From Singulisphaera sp. GP187 (GTDB lineage: Bacteria; Planctomycetota; Phycisphaerae; Phycisphaerales; SM1A02), in contig CAMAXY010000006.1 in NCBI GenBank assembly GCA_945862215.1, positions 20,173-84,172 on the forward strand: DNA of 64,000 nt. Reading direction: 5' to 3'. The notes beneath the pieces are model-generated. The model saw nothing but the letters and a program-made list of their open reading frames with translations, was not told the origin of the DNA and did no database searches. Made by a program: the position numbers and the translations under genes. This document shows positions 35,378 through 44,434 of the stretch, one piece after another (within the stretch, counting starts at the first letter, position 1; every line of letters begins with the position of its first letter).

Positions 35378-36500
35378 ATGTATTTCGAAACCCATCAGCC
35401 AGTTCTCGACGATCTTCAGGCGCGGATTTTAGCCATCCGCGACTCTCTTTAACTACCCAGACAAGGTCTCACAACGCGCACGACTTGAAGCTCTCATGGG
35501 TGAGGGCGACTTCTGGAACGATCAGAAACGAGCACAGAAAGCCATTTCTGATCTGAAGGTCATTCGAGCGATGCTCGATCCACTTGAAGAACTCGTCAAA
35601 GGTCACGAAGATGCAACTGTCGGACTCGAACTTGCACGCGAGGCCAACGATCGAGAAATGCTTATCGAAGTGGACACCAGTCTCCATGCACTGATGGCGC
35701 GAATGCAGCGCGTGGAATTGCAAAGTCTCTTGTCGGAGCGTCACGATCATCGACACTGCTTCTTTGCGATTCAAGCAGGCGTCGGCGGAACTGAAGCAAA
35801 TGATTGGGCACAGATGCTCGAGCGTATGTATTTGTATTACTGGGAATCGATGGGATTCAAAGTGGAAGAAATGAGTCGCACGCACGGAACCGAAACTGGT
35901 ATCGCGGAAGTCTCGTATGCGATTCGCGGTCCATTCGCATTTGGCTATTCATCGTGCGAATCAGGATCACACCGACTTGCACGCGTATCGCCCTTCAACG
36001 CAGAAGGCAAGCGACAGACTTCCTTTGCAACAGTCGATGTCACTCCAGAATTTGACGAATCAGAAATCGAAATTCCAGATCGCGACTTGGAAATTGTTGC
36101 GTTCGTTCGGGCGAGCGGACCTGGCGGGCAGAATGTCAATAAGGTTGCATCTGCGATTCGAGTTGTGCATATTCCCACGGGAATTCAGGTCGTTGCCAAC
36201 ACATTTCGAGATCAATCACAGAATCGAAAGCAAGCGCTTGCTGTGTTGATGTCGAAGTTGGAGCAGATTGCTCAAGAAAAACGCGACGCAGAAATTTCCG
36301 AAGCCAAAGGCGGCAAGGTCGAGCGCGGATGGGGAACGCAGATTCGTTCCTATGTTTTTTATGACAACCGAGTGAAGGATCACCGTACGAACTATGAAGA
36401 GCCAAATCCTCAAAATGTTCTCAACGGACACTTGAGTGCCTTCGTCGATGCCGAATTGAAGCGGCGTCGACGCGAGCGTGATGGCGTGCAAGCGGAATAA
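35378..36500 (+). CDS. prfB: Peptide chain release factor 2, needs +1 frameshift
   Basis: Terminates translation at UGA/UAA. A short first frame from ATG 35378 (24 codons, MYFETHQPVLDDLQARILAI...) ends at TAA 35450-35452. Skipping one base at CTT-T continues as NYPDKVSQRARLEALMGEGDFWND, which aligns with the normal RF2 N-terminus and joins the long frame, 373 residues in all. Class I features: SPF tripeptide in RVSPFNAEGKRQTSFATV and GGQ in SGPGGQNVNKVAS. Starting at the internal ATG 35496 would remove the first ~39 residues of domain 1, so frameshifting is the better reading. Confidence 0.92.
35447..35453 (+). promoter_or_regulatory. prfB +1 programmed frameshift site with UAA
   Basis: CTT-TAA-C: the slippery Leu codon CTT is followed by an in-frame stop and C, exactly the place and shape of the classical CTT-TGA-C site, but with TAA. 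No AGGGGG-like stimulator is found in the dozen bases upstream (ATCCGCGACTCT). Confidence 0.85.
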
Positions 36501-36504
36501 AAAT

Positions 36505-38544
36505 ATGAATATTCATCCAGCTAAAATTCGCTTTGTTGACTTCGGTCGAATCGTCTGTAACGGAGACGAAGCATTTCGTCGTGAGTGGCTCGTCACGAAT
36601 GGAATTGGCGGCTATGCCTCCGGGACAGTCGGAGGTGTACGCACGCGGAAATATCACGCGACGCTCATCGCAGCAACGACGCCCCCCGCCGTTCGCACCT
36701 TTCTCCTTGGAGAAACTTCGCCAACCGCCACGTATCGCGGCGTTCATTATCCGCTCAGTTCAAATCAATGGAAAGATGGATCAATCTCGCCACAGGGACA
36801 CATTCGGCTTCAGAGATTTCATTTTGAGAATCAGATTCCCGTTTGGCGTTGGTCGTTTTCTGATGCACTCTTGGAACGCAGAATCTTCATGATTCATGGC
36901 GAAAACACAGTGTGCCAACATTGGACGCTCGTGCAGGCATCAAGCCCAATCCAACTGCAATTCGAAGTGCTTGTTGACAATCGAAGCCATCATCAAATTG
37001 GCAGACTCGATGCGGCAACGCCAGTCCTTGAACGCGCACCGCGTGGAATCAGACTGAGTTGGCCACATGCAAATGCCGGCGAGGGCTCTGAACTTTTCGT
37101 GCAGTGCGACAAGTCGGTGCCAACGCCGACCGGTGAATGGTGGAAGGATTTTCTTCTCACGCAAGAGCGCGATCGTGGATATGACGCCATCGATTGTCTT
37201 TGGAGTGCTGCCAAATTTGAAGTGGTACTCGATCCAGGAACTTCAACGGACTTCACAGCATCAACCAAATCACAGAACCAACGTCCAGTCGGCGAGGCAC
37301 TTCAGGCGGAACGATCTCGTGCTGAATCACTCTTTGCCACTGCGCAAGTTGAGGACGACAAAACAGCGCTTCAACAATTGGTCCTTGCGGCAGACCAATT
37401 CATTGTCAAACGCAAGCGCAAAGGTCCGCAGGGTGAGGATGGAATTTCCATCATCGCAGGCTATCCATGGTTCGCTGATTGGAGCCGTGACGCAATGCTC
37501 TCTGTAGCCGGACTTTTGCTGGCGACTCGCAGAATTGCCGAAGCTCAGATATTGCTCTTGACATACGGCGATTATCTCGATGGCGGCATGCTGCCAAATC
37601 GTTTCCCTGATCATGATGGAGATGCACTGGAATACAACAGCGTTGACGCTCCGCTGCTGATGATCATCGCAACAGAAAAGGTTTTCGCTGCAGGAAAAGA
37701 TGCTAAATGGCTCGCAGAAATGTGGCCAGGACTGCAATCAATTATTGCTGCATACACAAAGGGAACTCGGCATGGAATCAGCGTAGATCCCAAAGATGGG
37801 CTCGTGCGTGCTGGTGAAAATGGAATTCAGTTGACTTGGATGGATGCGAAGGTCGGCGATCGAGTCATCACTCCACGCCAAGGCAAACCGATTGAGATCA
37901 ACGCATTCTGGTTCCAAGCACTGATGGCAATGAAAACCCTCGGAGCAGTGTTGAAGCAACCAACTGATGCGTACGAGCAAGCGGCGGCGCGCGTCCAAAA
38001 TTCATTCGGCGCATTCTGGAATCACGATCGATCATGTTGCCTCGACGTGATCGATGGACCAAATGGATCAGAAAATTTACTACGACCAAATCAACTCTTC
38101 GCATCGGCAATAACCCAAGGTCTCTTGCCACAAGGCCAACGCAAAGCAATCATCGATCTGTGTATGGCTCGACTCTGGACACCACAGGGACTTCGCACGC
38201 TCAGTCCAGATGATCCGGCGTATTGCGGAAACTATGGCGGTGATCCTGCATCGCGTGACGGTGCATATCACCAGGGAACAGCTTGGCCTTGGCTCTTTAT
38301 GCCAATGGTTCAGACTCACTTTGGCATCTATAAAGATGCACAAGCAATTCAAGACTTTCTCTTCCCGTTTTTTAATCATCTGCGCGAGGCTGGGCTTGGT
38401 TCCGTCAGTGAAATTTTTTCCGGTGATGCACCACACCAACCGCAGGGATGCTTCGCACAAGCTTGGAGCGTCGCTGCGTTGCTTGAACTGATGGATTGGA
38501 TGCGCGTCAATAACCAAACACCCGCAAGTATCTTGAATTTATAA
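36505..38544 (+). CDS. Glycogen-debranching-type amylo-alpha-1,6-glucosidase (GH133)
   Basis: 679 residues, cytoplasmic (no signal). N-terminal GDE_N-like domain: REWLVTNGIGGYASGTVGGVRTRKYHATLIA. The C-terminal (alpha/alpha)6 domain contains AGYPWFADWSRDAMLSVAGLLL, GGMLPNRFPDHDGDALEYNSVDAPL, LTWMDAKVGDRVITPRQGKPIEINAFWFQAL and GAYHQGTAWPWL, typical of bacterial/archaeal debranching enzymes, with acidic catalytic candidates in these blocks. The start ATG 36505 is four bases after the prfB stop. It heads an operon with a GH63-type enzyme and a hybrid kinase, suggesting storage-polysaccharide or compatible-solute metabolism (inference). Confidence 0.9.
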   Translation: MNIHPAKIRFVDFGRIVCNGDEAFRREWLVTNGIGGYASGTVGGVRTRKYHATLIAATTPPAVRTFLLGETSPTATYRGVHYPLSSNQWKDGSISPQGHIRLQRFHFENQIPVWRWSFSDALLERRIFMIHGENTVCQHWTLVQASSPIQLQFEVLVDNRSHHQIGRLDAATPVLERAPRGIRLSWPHANAGEGSELFVQCDKSVPTPTGEWWKDFLLTQERDRGYDAIDCLWSAAKFEVVLDPGTSTDFTASTKSQNQRPVGEALQAERSRAESLFATAQVEDDKTALQQLVLAADQFIVKRKRKGPQGEDGISIIAGYPWFADWSRDAMLSVAGLLLATRRIAEAQILLLTYGDYLDGGMLPNRFPDHDGDALEYNSVDAPLLMIIATEKVFAAGKDAKWLAEMWPGLQSIIAAYTKGTRHGISVDPKDGLVRAGENGIQLTWMDAKVGDRVITPRQGKPIEINAFWFQALMAMKTLGAVLKQPTDAYEQAAARVQNSFGAFWNHDRSCCLDVIDGPNGSENLLRPNQLFASAITQGLLPQGQRKAIIDLCMARLWTPQGLRTLSPDDPAYCGNYGGDPASRDGAYHQGTAWPWLFMPMVQTHFGIYKDAQAIQDFLFPFFNHLREAGLGSVSEIFSGDAPHQPQGCFAQAWSVAALLELMDWMRVNNQTPASILNL

Positions 38545-38569
38545 TTGGTCAACCGACACGAGTAAAAAT

Positions 38570-41296
38570 ATGGCAATAACTCCCGAAAAAAATTCCGCCT
38601 CGACGAACGCCGAACAATCTCGGATCACCGATCTTCATGCAGGTCGAGCGAAGTGGCGAGACTTCGGTACTTTCTTGTCAGACCGTCAATGGGGAACTGT
38701 GCGAGAAGATTATTCGGCAGATGGCTCCGCGTGGAATTATTTCCCCCATGACGAAGCACGCAGTCGAGCCTATCGCTGGGGAGAGGATGGCATCGCTGGG
38801 TTCTGCGATCAAAAACAATTGCTTTGTCTTTCGTTGGCGCTGTGGAATGGACAGGATCCAATTCTCAAAGAGCGATACTTCGGCCTGACGAATGAACAAG
38901 GCAACCATGGCGAAGATGTCAAGGAAAACTATTGGTTTCTCGATGCTGTTCCAAGCGGATCCTGGCAACGGATGCTTTATAAATATCCGCAGCGTGCCTA
39001 TCCATATGACGAACTTGTGCGGGTGAATGCTGCTCGAAGCAAACTGGAACGCGAGTTCGAATTGCTCGACACGGGAATCTTCGATGACGATCGATACTTC
39101 GATGTCTGTGTTGATTATGCAAAAGCAGACACATCAGACATTCTGATGCGCATCGAGGTTTTCAATCGAGGTCCAGACCCTGCAACGATTCATGTTCTGC
39201 CCACGGCGCTCTTTCGCAATACATGGACTTGGACGAATAGCGCCGCTCGCCCTGTGATGACAGAAACGAAAACCGCTGCCGGTCCGCAGATCGACATCAC
39301 GCATCTCGATATGGCGCCAATGAAACTGCAATGCGAAGGCACACCCGAGTTACTGTTTTGCGAAAACGAAACCAATGTAGAACGACTAGATGGATTGCCG
39401 CGCAATGGAAAATTCTTCAAAGATGGGATCAATGATCTCGTTGTGAATAAGGCTGCAAACACAGTAAATCCAGCCAAGTCTGGAACAAAGATGTCCGCTC
39501 AATATGTTCTTGAAATTGCACCTGGTCAATCGAAGGTCGTTCGCATTCGTCTCAGTCCAGCAACGGCGAAAGTCGGGTTTGCCGACTTCGAAGCGATCAT
39601 GACGAAACGGAAAACGGAGGCAGATGAGTTTTATGCGCAGAAGCAAACTCTCATCGACGATCCAGAACTACGAAAGATTCAGCGACAAGCGTGGAGTGGA
39701 CTGCTGTGGAGTCAACAGACATATTCGTATGAGGTTCGCAATTGGATCGCTGGAGATTCTGCAATGCCCCCACCACCTGCACCGCGAAAGACTGGGCGCA
39801 ACAGCGATTGGCAGCACTTGGACAATCACTTTGTTTTCTGTATGCCTGACTCTTGGGAGTATCCGTGGTACGCATCGTGGGACCTTGCCTTCCACTGTGT
39901 TGCATTGTCAGAGATTGATGCAGAAGAAGCGAAGAAGCAACTCTTGCATCTCATGATCGATCGATCGATGCACCCAAACGGGCAGATTCCTGCTTACGAA
40001 TGGGCCTTTGGAGATGTCAATCCTCCTGTGCACGCATGGGCAGCGCTGCGTATTTACGAAATCGATCTAAAGCAAACCGGCAAATCTGATGACGGGTTCT
40101 TGCGCCAGATTTTCCACCGCTTGTTGTTAAATTTCACGTGGTGGGTGAATCGCAAAGATGCTGACGGACGCAATTTATTCGCCGGCGGATTCTTGGGACT
40201 TGACAATGTCGGCGTGTTCGATCGAAGTGCAGACTTGCCATCAGGCGCTGTGCTCCAGCAAGCTGATGGGACAGCGTGGATGGGAATGTTTGCATTGAAC
40301 ATGATGCACATGTCCGTCGAGCTGGCTTTGCATGATGGTGTGTATCAGGACATGGCGATGAAGTTCTTTATGCACTTTCTCGAAATCGCTTCGGCAATGG
40401 CAGACTTTGCCGGAACCGGTGAAGGCTTGTGGGACGATCAAGACAAATTTTATTACGATCGACTTCGCTTTCCTTCTGGTGAAACCATCCCGATGCGAGT
40501 CCAATCGATCGTCGGGCTCTTACCCCTCACAGCTGTGCAGGTGATGAATCCCGAACGCCTTGCGCGGCTTCCACTTTTTAAAGAGCGCATCGAATGGGTC
40601 TTTGAAACTCGACCAGATCTCTCAAATCTCGTTTCACACTGGAATCAAGCTGGCAGAGGAGATCAGCGACTGTTCTCGCTTCTGCGTGGTCACCGAATGA
40701 AATGCTTGCTTCGTCGAATGCTTGACGAGAGCCAATTTCTTTCTGAGTTTGGAATTCGATCGATGTCACGCGCACTCGAAAATGATCCTTATGTGTTTTG
40801 GCATGATGGAACAAGTATGTCCGTGCGCTATTGCCCTGGCGAAAGTGCAACAGGTGCGTTTGGGGGAAACAGTAATTGGCGCGGTCCGATTTGGTTTCCA
40901 GTCAATTTCCTGATCATCGAAAGTCTTATGCGCTTTCATGAGTATTACGGTGACGACTTTAAGATTGAATGTCCAACGGGATCGAAAAATATGATCACGC
41001 TTGAAGATGCCGCGAAAGAAGTCGCGAATCGACTGATCAAACTCTTCCGCAAGGACGACAAAGGTCGACGTCCATCGCTGGGAGACCATCACAAGATGCA
41101 AGAGGATCCAAACTTCAGTGAACACATTCTCTTCAACGAGTATTACGAAGGGAACACTGGCCGCGGATGCGGTGCTTCGCATCAAACTGGTTGGACGGCG
41201 ATGGTTGCGCATCTCATCACGCAATTCGGGTCGACCGCAACGAAGACCACCAAAGAAGATACGACTTCGAACACCACAGAGAAAATCAAGGCGTGA
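38570..41296 (+). CDS. GH63-type glucosidase / glycosyl hydrolase
   Basis: 908 residues, no signal peptide. The N-terminus (WGTVREDYSADGSAWNYFPHDEARSRAYRWGEDGIAGF) and the later DSWEYPWYASWDLAFHCVALSEIDAEEAKKQLLHL, GQIPAYEWAFGDVNPPVHAWA, DQDKFYYD and GGNSNWRGPIWFPVNFLIIESL blocks are those of large bacterial GH63-related proteins (mannosylglycerate-hydrolase-like (alpha/alpha)6 domain). Substrate not determinable by eye; an alpha-glucoside or a glycerate glycoside is likely. The final ~20 residues are a Thr/Lys-rich tail. The stop overlaps the GTG start of the kinase by four bases. Confidence 0.85.
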   Translation: MAITPEKNSASTNAEQSRITDLHAGRAKWRDFGTFLSDRQWGTVREDYSADGSAWNYFPHDEARSRAYRWGEDGIAGFCDQKQLLCLSLALWNGQDPILKERYFGLTNEQGNHGEDVKENYWFLDAVPSGSWQRMLYKYPQRAYPYDELVRVNAARSKLEREFELLDTGIFDDDRYFDVCVDYAKADTSDILMRIEVFNRGPDPATIHVLPTALFRNTWTWTNSAARPVMTETKTAAGPQIDITHLDMAPMKLQCEGTPELLFCENETNVERLDGLPRNGKFFKDGINDLVVNKAANTVNPAKSGTKMSAQYVLEIAPGQSKVVRIRLSPATAKVGFADFEAIMTKRKTEADEFYAQKQTLIDDPELRKIQRQAWSGLLWSQQTYSYEVRNWIAGDSAMPPPPAPRKTGRNSDWQHLDNHFVFCMPDSWEYPWYASWDLAFHCVALSEIDAEEAKKQLLHLMIDRSMHPNGQIPAYEWAFGDVNPPVHAWAALRIYEIDLKQTGKSDDGFLRQIFHRLLLNFTWWVNRKDADGRNLFAGGFLGLDNVGVFDRSADLPSGAVLQQADGTAWMGMFALNMMHMSVELALHDGVYQDMAMKFFMHFLEIASAMADFAGTGEGLWDDQDKFYYDRLRFPSGETIPMRVQSIVGLLPLTAVQVMNPERLARLPLFKERIEWVFETRPDLSNLVSHWNQAGRGDQRLFSLLRGHRMKCLLRRMLDESQFLSEFGIRSMSRALENDPYVFWHDGTSMSVRYCPGESATGAFGGNSNWRGPIWFPVNFLIIESLMRFHEYYGDDFKIECPTGSKNMITLEDAAKEVANRLIKLFRKDDKGRRPSLGDHHKMQEDPNFSEHILFNEYYEGNTGRGCGASHQTGWTAMVAHLITQFGSTATKTTKEDTTSNTTEKIKA

Positions 41297-44256
41297 ATCA
41301 AACCTCACGGACACTCTCTCGATTGAGTGCTGGCGCAGTCGTTTTGAGCAGTATTGGATTCCTCGTTTTCAGAGCCGCTGATAGTTCATACAAAGGAATG
41401 GAATCGGACCTTGTCTTCGCCTTTTCCGCGACCCTATTGCTGTTATGTGCGTTGATCGTTGTGCTGCCAAATTGGAATTGGTGGACCGTTTTGGCGCGTG
41501 TGCTCGCCATCGTGCTTTTGGTTGCAGCGTGCGTGGGAATTGTCATCCCAAACACACTTGCAAGTCCAGGGCTGAAAGCAGCGCTGGAATTGCTTGCAAT
41601 AGCCTGCGTCGCAACAACACTTCGCACAACATCTGGGCGTTGGCTTGTCGCACTTCCTTCAAGCGCATTGCTTGGACTGTTGCTGTACGCGTGGCTTTCC
41701 CCCAATGCACCAGAGTTCGATATCCGCATTGCTGACAGCATGGCAGATATAGGCAACTTTTCGAAAATTGTATTTGCTTCAGCCGGACTGGCGCTTTTAA
41801 TTCGTGCGTGGATTGATGCTCCCACAAGAAGCCTGAGAATGCCAAATTGGATCGGCCTCTCAGTGAGCGTGATTTGTATCGCTCTCTCTTTCAGCGCATG
41901 GCATCATTCTTCCAATAACGAAAAGGCGATTTTGAAGCAAAACGAGCTCAATATCAGCTATGTGAATAGCGTTGTCAAGGTTGTCGCACAAAAGGGAATT
42001 GACCGACTTATAAGCGATTTCAAAAATCTCGATAAAAAATTTGATGCATATACAGATTCGAACAGTGCCGCTGTCGGTGTTGATGCCAATCAAATAATGG
42101 GCAACTCGGCATCCATTATTGCGATCGGTTGGTCTCAAAGAGGAAGCCACATAATTTGGATTCAAACCGCAGACTTACCTTCAGCTCAAAACAAGTTGGA
42201 GTTCAGTGATATTGAAGTCAGCACAACAGCGATTGACATGGCGAAGCAGAGTCATTCAATAGTCATTGATCGTCCGATTGAGCTGAACGGAATTACCGAA
42301 TCTATCTTGCTTGTTGCTCCTCCAGAGCAAGGAGGCGAATATGTCCTGCTCTTGAACGTTGGAGTGATGATGGACTTCATCGAAACCACCTTCGCAAATG
42401 GATTCGAAGCGGAGGCGTATCTGAATGACACATTTCTCTGTGAACGTGGCGCCAGTAATGGAAAGAGCATTGATGGAAGTGGAAATCAATTTTTATTGGC
42501 TGGCGGTCTTTTCGAACTGAAACTGCAACAGATTCTTTCTTCGAATGCCAACCTTGCAAAGAATTTCGTAACAATGCTGCTCTGGCTCAGTTTGGCTGTG
42601 TCACTCCTTCTTGGTCTCACATTATTCTTCGCCCAATCTTCTGCGCACCGCGCCAATCTTTCTGCGCGTTCACGAAGTCAGTTGGAACAACTAATAGAAG
42701 GCGCGAAACAAGTTGCAATTATTGCGACTGATCGATCAGGCCTCGTCACAATCTTCAATCAGGCGGCAGAGCGTCTTTCTGGATGGAACGCTACAGAGTT
42801 GCTGCAAAAACGTGACGCATCTTGTCTTTTTGATCGCGATGAATTGAACGAAATCGTTCGGTCCGCATCAGGTCAGACTGCGTTCGCATCGCTTGCAACA
42901 TTAGCAAATGATCAACGTGCGCACGAACGGGATTGGACTTGGAAAAGACCCGATGGCGGACAACGCAGCATCAATCTCGCTGCGAATCCGTGGCGCGATT
43001 CCAATGGAGACTTGGTGGGATATCTTTTCGTCGCAGTCGATGTGACTGAACGCGTATCTGCGATGCGCGCACTCGACCACGCTCGAAAAATTGCCGATCG
43101 TGCGAATAATATGAAGAGCTCATTTTTAGCTAATGTAAGCCACGAAATTCGAACTCCCATGACTGCGATTCTTGGATTTTCGGATCTCTTGGTCGAAAGC
43201 AAAACCAACGAATTGGAGCGAATTGAGTTTGCTCAAATTATTCGAAAGAATGGCGAGCATCTATTGGCAGTGCTGAACGACATTCTGGATATTTCCAAGA
43301 TCGAAGCTGGGCGCCTTCGAATTGAAATGCTCGAAGTTCGACTTCCAGAAATCGTCGACGAAGTCATTCAATTGATGCGGCTTCGGGCGAAGGACAACTC
43401 GCTCGAACTGACGGTGATTTACGAAAGCGATGAAACGAATCGTCTCGTGCGGACGGATCCGCTTCGCGTACGACAAATCTTGGTCAATCTTATTGGGAAC
43501 GCAATCAAGTTCACAAAACGCGGCAGCGTCACTGTTTTTCTGCGTGCCCATGTGGAAGAAAACTCGCTTGTGGCTGAGATTGAAGTAAGAGATACAGGAA
43601 TTGGTATTTCTGCCGAGCAAATCCAAGTCCTTTTTCAAAGCTTCGAGCAGGGTGATTCCAGTACAGCACGTCGATTCGGAGGAACCGGACTGGGGCTCGC
43701 AATTTCACAAAGGCTTGCTCGAATGCTTGATGGAGAGATCACTGTTCGCTCAACCGTCGATAAGGGAAGTTCATTTACATTTTGCTTTCAGGCACCACTT
43801 GCAACGAATTATATTGAAGCATCTACTGCGGGCTCTGAAATTGAGCATGCAGTCATTCGCCTCGAAGGCCGACGAATTCTACTTGTCGATGACAGCGTTG
43901 ACAATCAAAGACTCGTATCGACGCTCTTACGCCGAGCCGGAGCAGAAGTGGAAATCGCCCCGCATGGGCGTGCGGCGATCGAAGCAATTGCGCTCGGCAT
44001 ATCTTCGGACGGATCTCGGCGTGAATTCGACGTCATTCTGTTGGATATGCAAATGCCAGAATTGGACGGATATGCGACAGCACGAGAATTGCGTGCGAGC
44101 GGATATCTCGGTCGAATCGTCGCGTTGACTGGAAACGCGGCAGAGGATGACCGAGATCGATGTATCGAGGCTGGATGCGACGACTATTCGGTCAAGCCAG
44201 TCGTGCGCGAAAAACTCCTCGTAATTTGTGCGCCGCATCCACACTCTCCTGACTGA
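41293..44256 (+). CDS. Membrane hybrid histidine kinase (PAS-HisKA-HATPase-REC)
   Basis: 987 residues from GTG 41293, which overlaps the GH63 stop (GTGA); a longer frame inside that gene is not credible. Residues 1 to about 230 hold several hydrophobic segments, then an extracytoplasmic sensor region of roughly 200 residues and another membrane segment near residue 430-450. A PAS domain follows (about 460-590), then HisKA with His617 in SHEIRTPMTAILGFSDLL, HATPase with N736 in NLIGNAIKFT, DTGIGI and GGTGLGLAIS, and a C-terminal receiver with DD866-867, phosphoacceptor Asp918 in LLDMQMPELDG, and Lys in YSVKP. No separate response regulator lies next to it. The coupling to two glycosidases suggests it senses or controls carbohydrate metabolism (inference). 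Confidence 0.92.
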   Translation: MNQTSRTLSRLSAGAVVLSSIGFLVFRAADSSYKGMESDLVFAFSATLLLLCALIVVLPNWNWWTVLARVLAIVLLVAACVGIVIPNTLASPGLKAALELLAIACVATTLRTTSGRWLVALPSSALLGLLLYAWLSPNAPEFDIRIADSMADIGNFSKIVFASAGLALLIRAWIDAPTRSLRMPNWIGLSVSVICIALSFSAWHHSSNNEKAILKQNELNISYVNSVVKVVAQKGIDRLISDFKNLDKKFDAYTDSNSAAVGVDANQIMGNSASIIAIGWSQRGSHIIWIQTADLPSAQNKLEFSDIEVSTTAIDMAKQSHSIVIDRPIELNGITESILLVAPPEQGGEYVLLLNVGVMMDFIETTFANGFEAEAYLNDTFLCERGASNGKSIDGSGNQFLLAGGLFELKLQQILSSNANLAKNFVTMLLWLSLAVSLLLGLTLFFAQSSAHRANLSARSRSQLEQLIEGAKQVAIIATDRSGLVTIFNQAAERLSGWNATELLQKRDASCLFDRDELNEIVRSASGQTAFASLATLANDQRAHERDWTWKRPDGGQRSINLAANPWRDSNGDLVGYLFVAVDVTERVSAMRALDHARKIADRANNMKSSFLANVSHEIRTPMTAILGFSDLLVESKTNELERIEFAQIIRKNGEHLLAVLNDILDISKIEAGRLRIEMLEVRLPEIVDEVIQLMRLRAKDNSLELTVIYESDETNRLVRTDPLRVRQILVNLIGNAIKFTKRGSVTVFLRAHVEENSLVAEIEVRDTGIGISAEQIQVLFQSFEQGDSSTARRFGGTGLGLAISQRLARMLDGEITVRSTVDKGSSFTFCFQAPLATNYIEASTAGSEIEHAVIRLEGRRILLVDDSVDNQRLVSTLLRRAGAEVEIAPHGRAAIEAIALGISSDGSRREFDVILLDMQMPELDGYATARELRASGYLGRIVALTGNAAEDDRDRCIEAGCDDYSVKPVVREKLLVICAPHPHSPD

Positions 44257-44281
44257 AAATCGCTACGATTCGAATCCCCCT

Positions 44282-44368
44282 GGTGGGGTGGCAGAGTGGT
44301 CGAACGCGCCTGACTTGAAATCCGGTATGCCTGCAAGGGCATCGTGGGTTCGAATCCCACCCCCACCG
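44282..44368 (+). tRNA. tRNA-Ser(UGA)
   Basis: 87 bases. A perfect 7-bp acceptor stem GGTGGGG/CCCCACC with discriminator G, D-arm TGGCAGAGTGGTCGAACGC, anticodon loop CTTGAAA with anticodon TGA at 44316-44318, a long class II variable arm, and T-arm GTGGG-TTCGAAT-CCCAC. The anticodon stem has one T-C mismatch. CCA is not encoded. It starts 26 bases after the kinase stop. Confidence 0.95.
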
Positions 44369-44434
44369 TTCTCGTAGATTCTTTACGCACATTTTTGTGA
44401 TGAGTCTTCGTTCCCTTTGCACAGGAGTTTCAGA

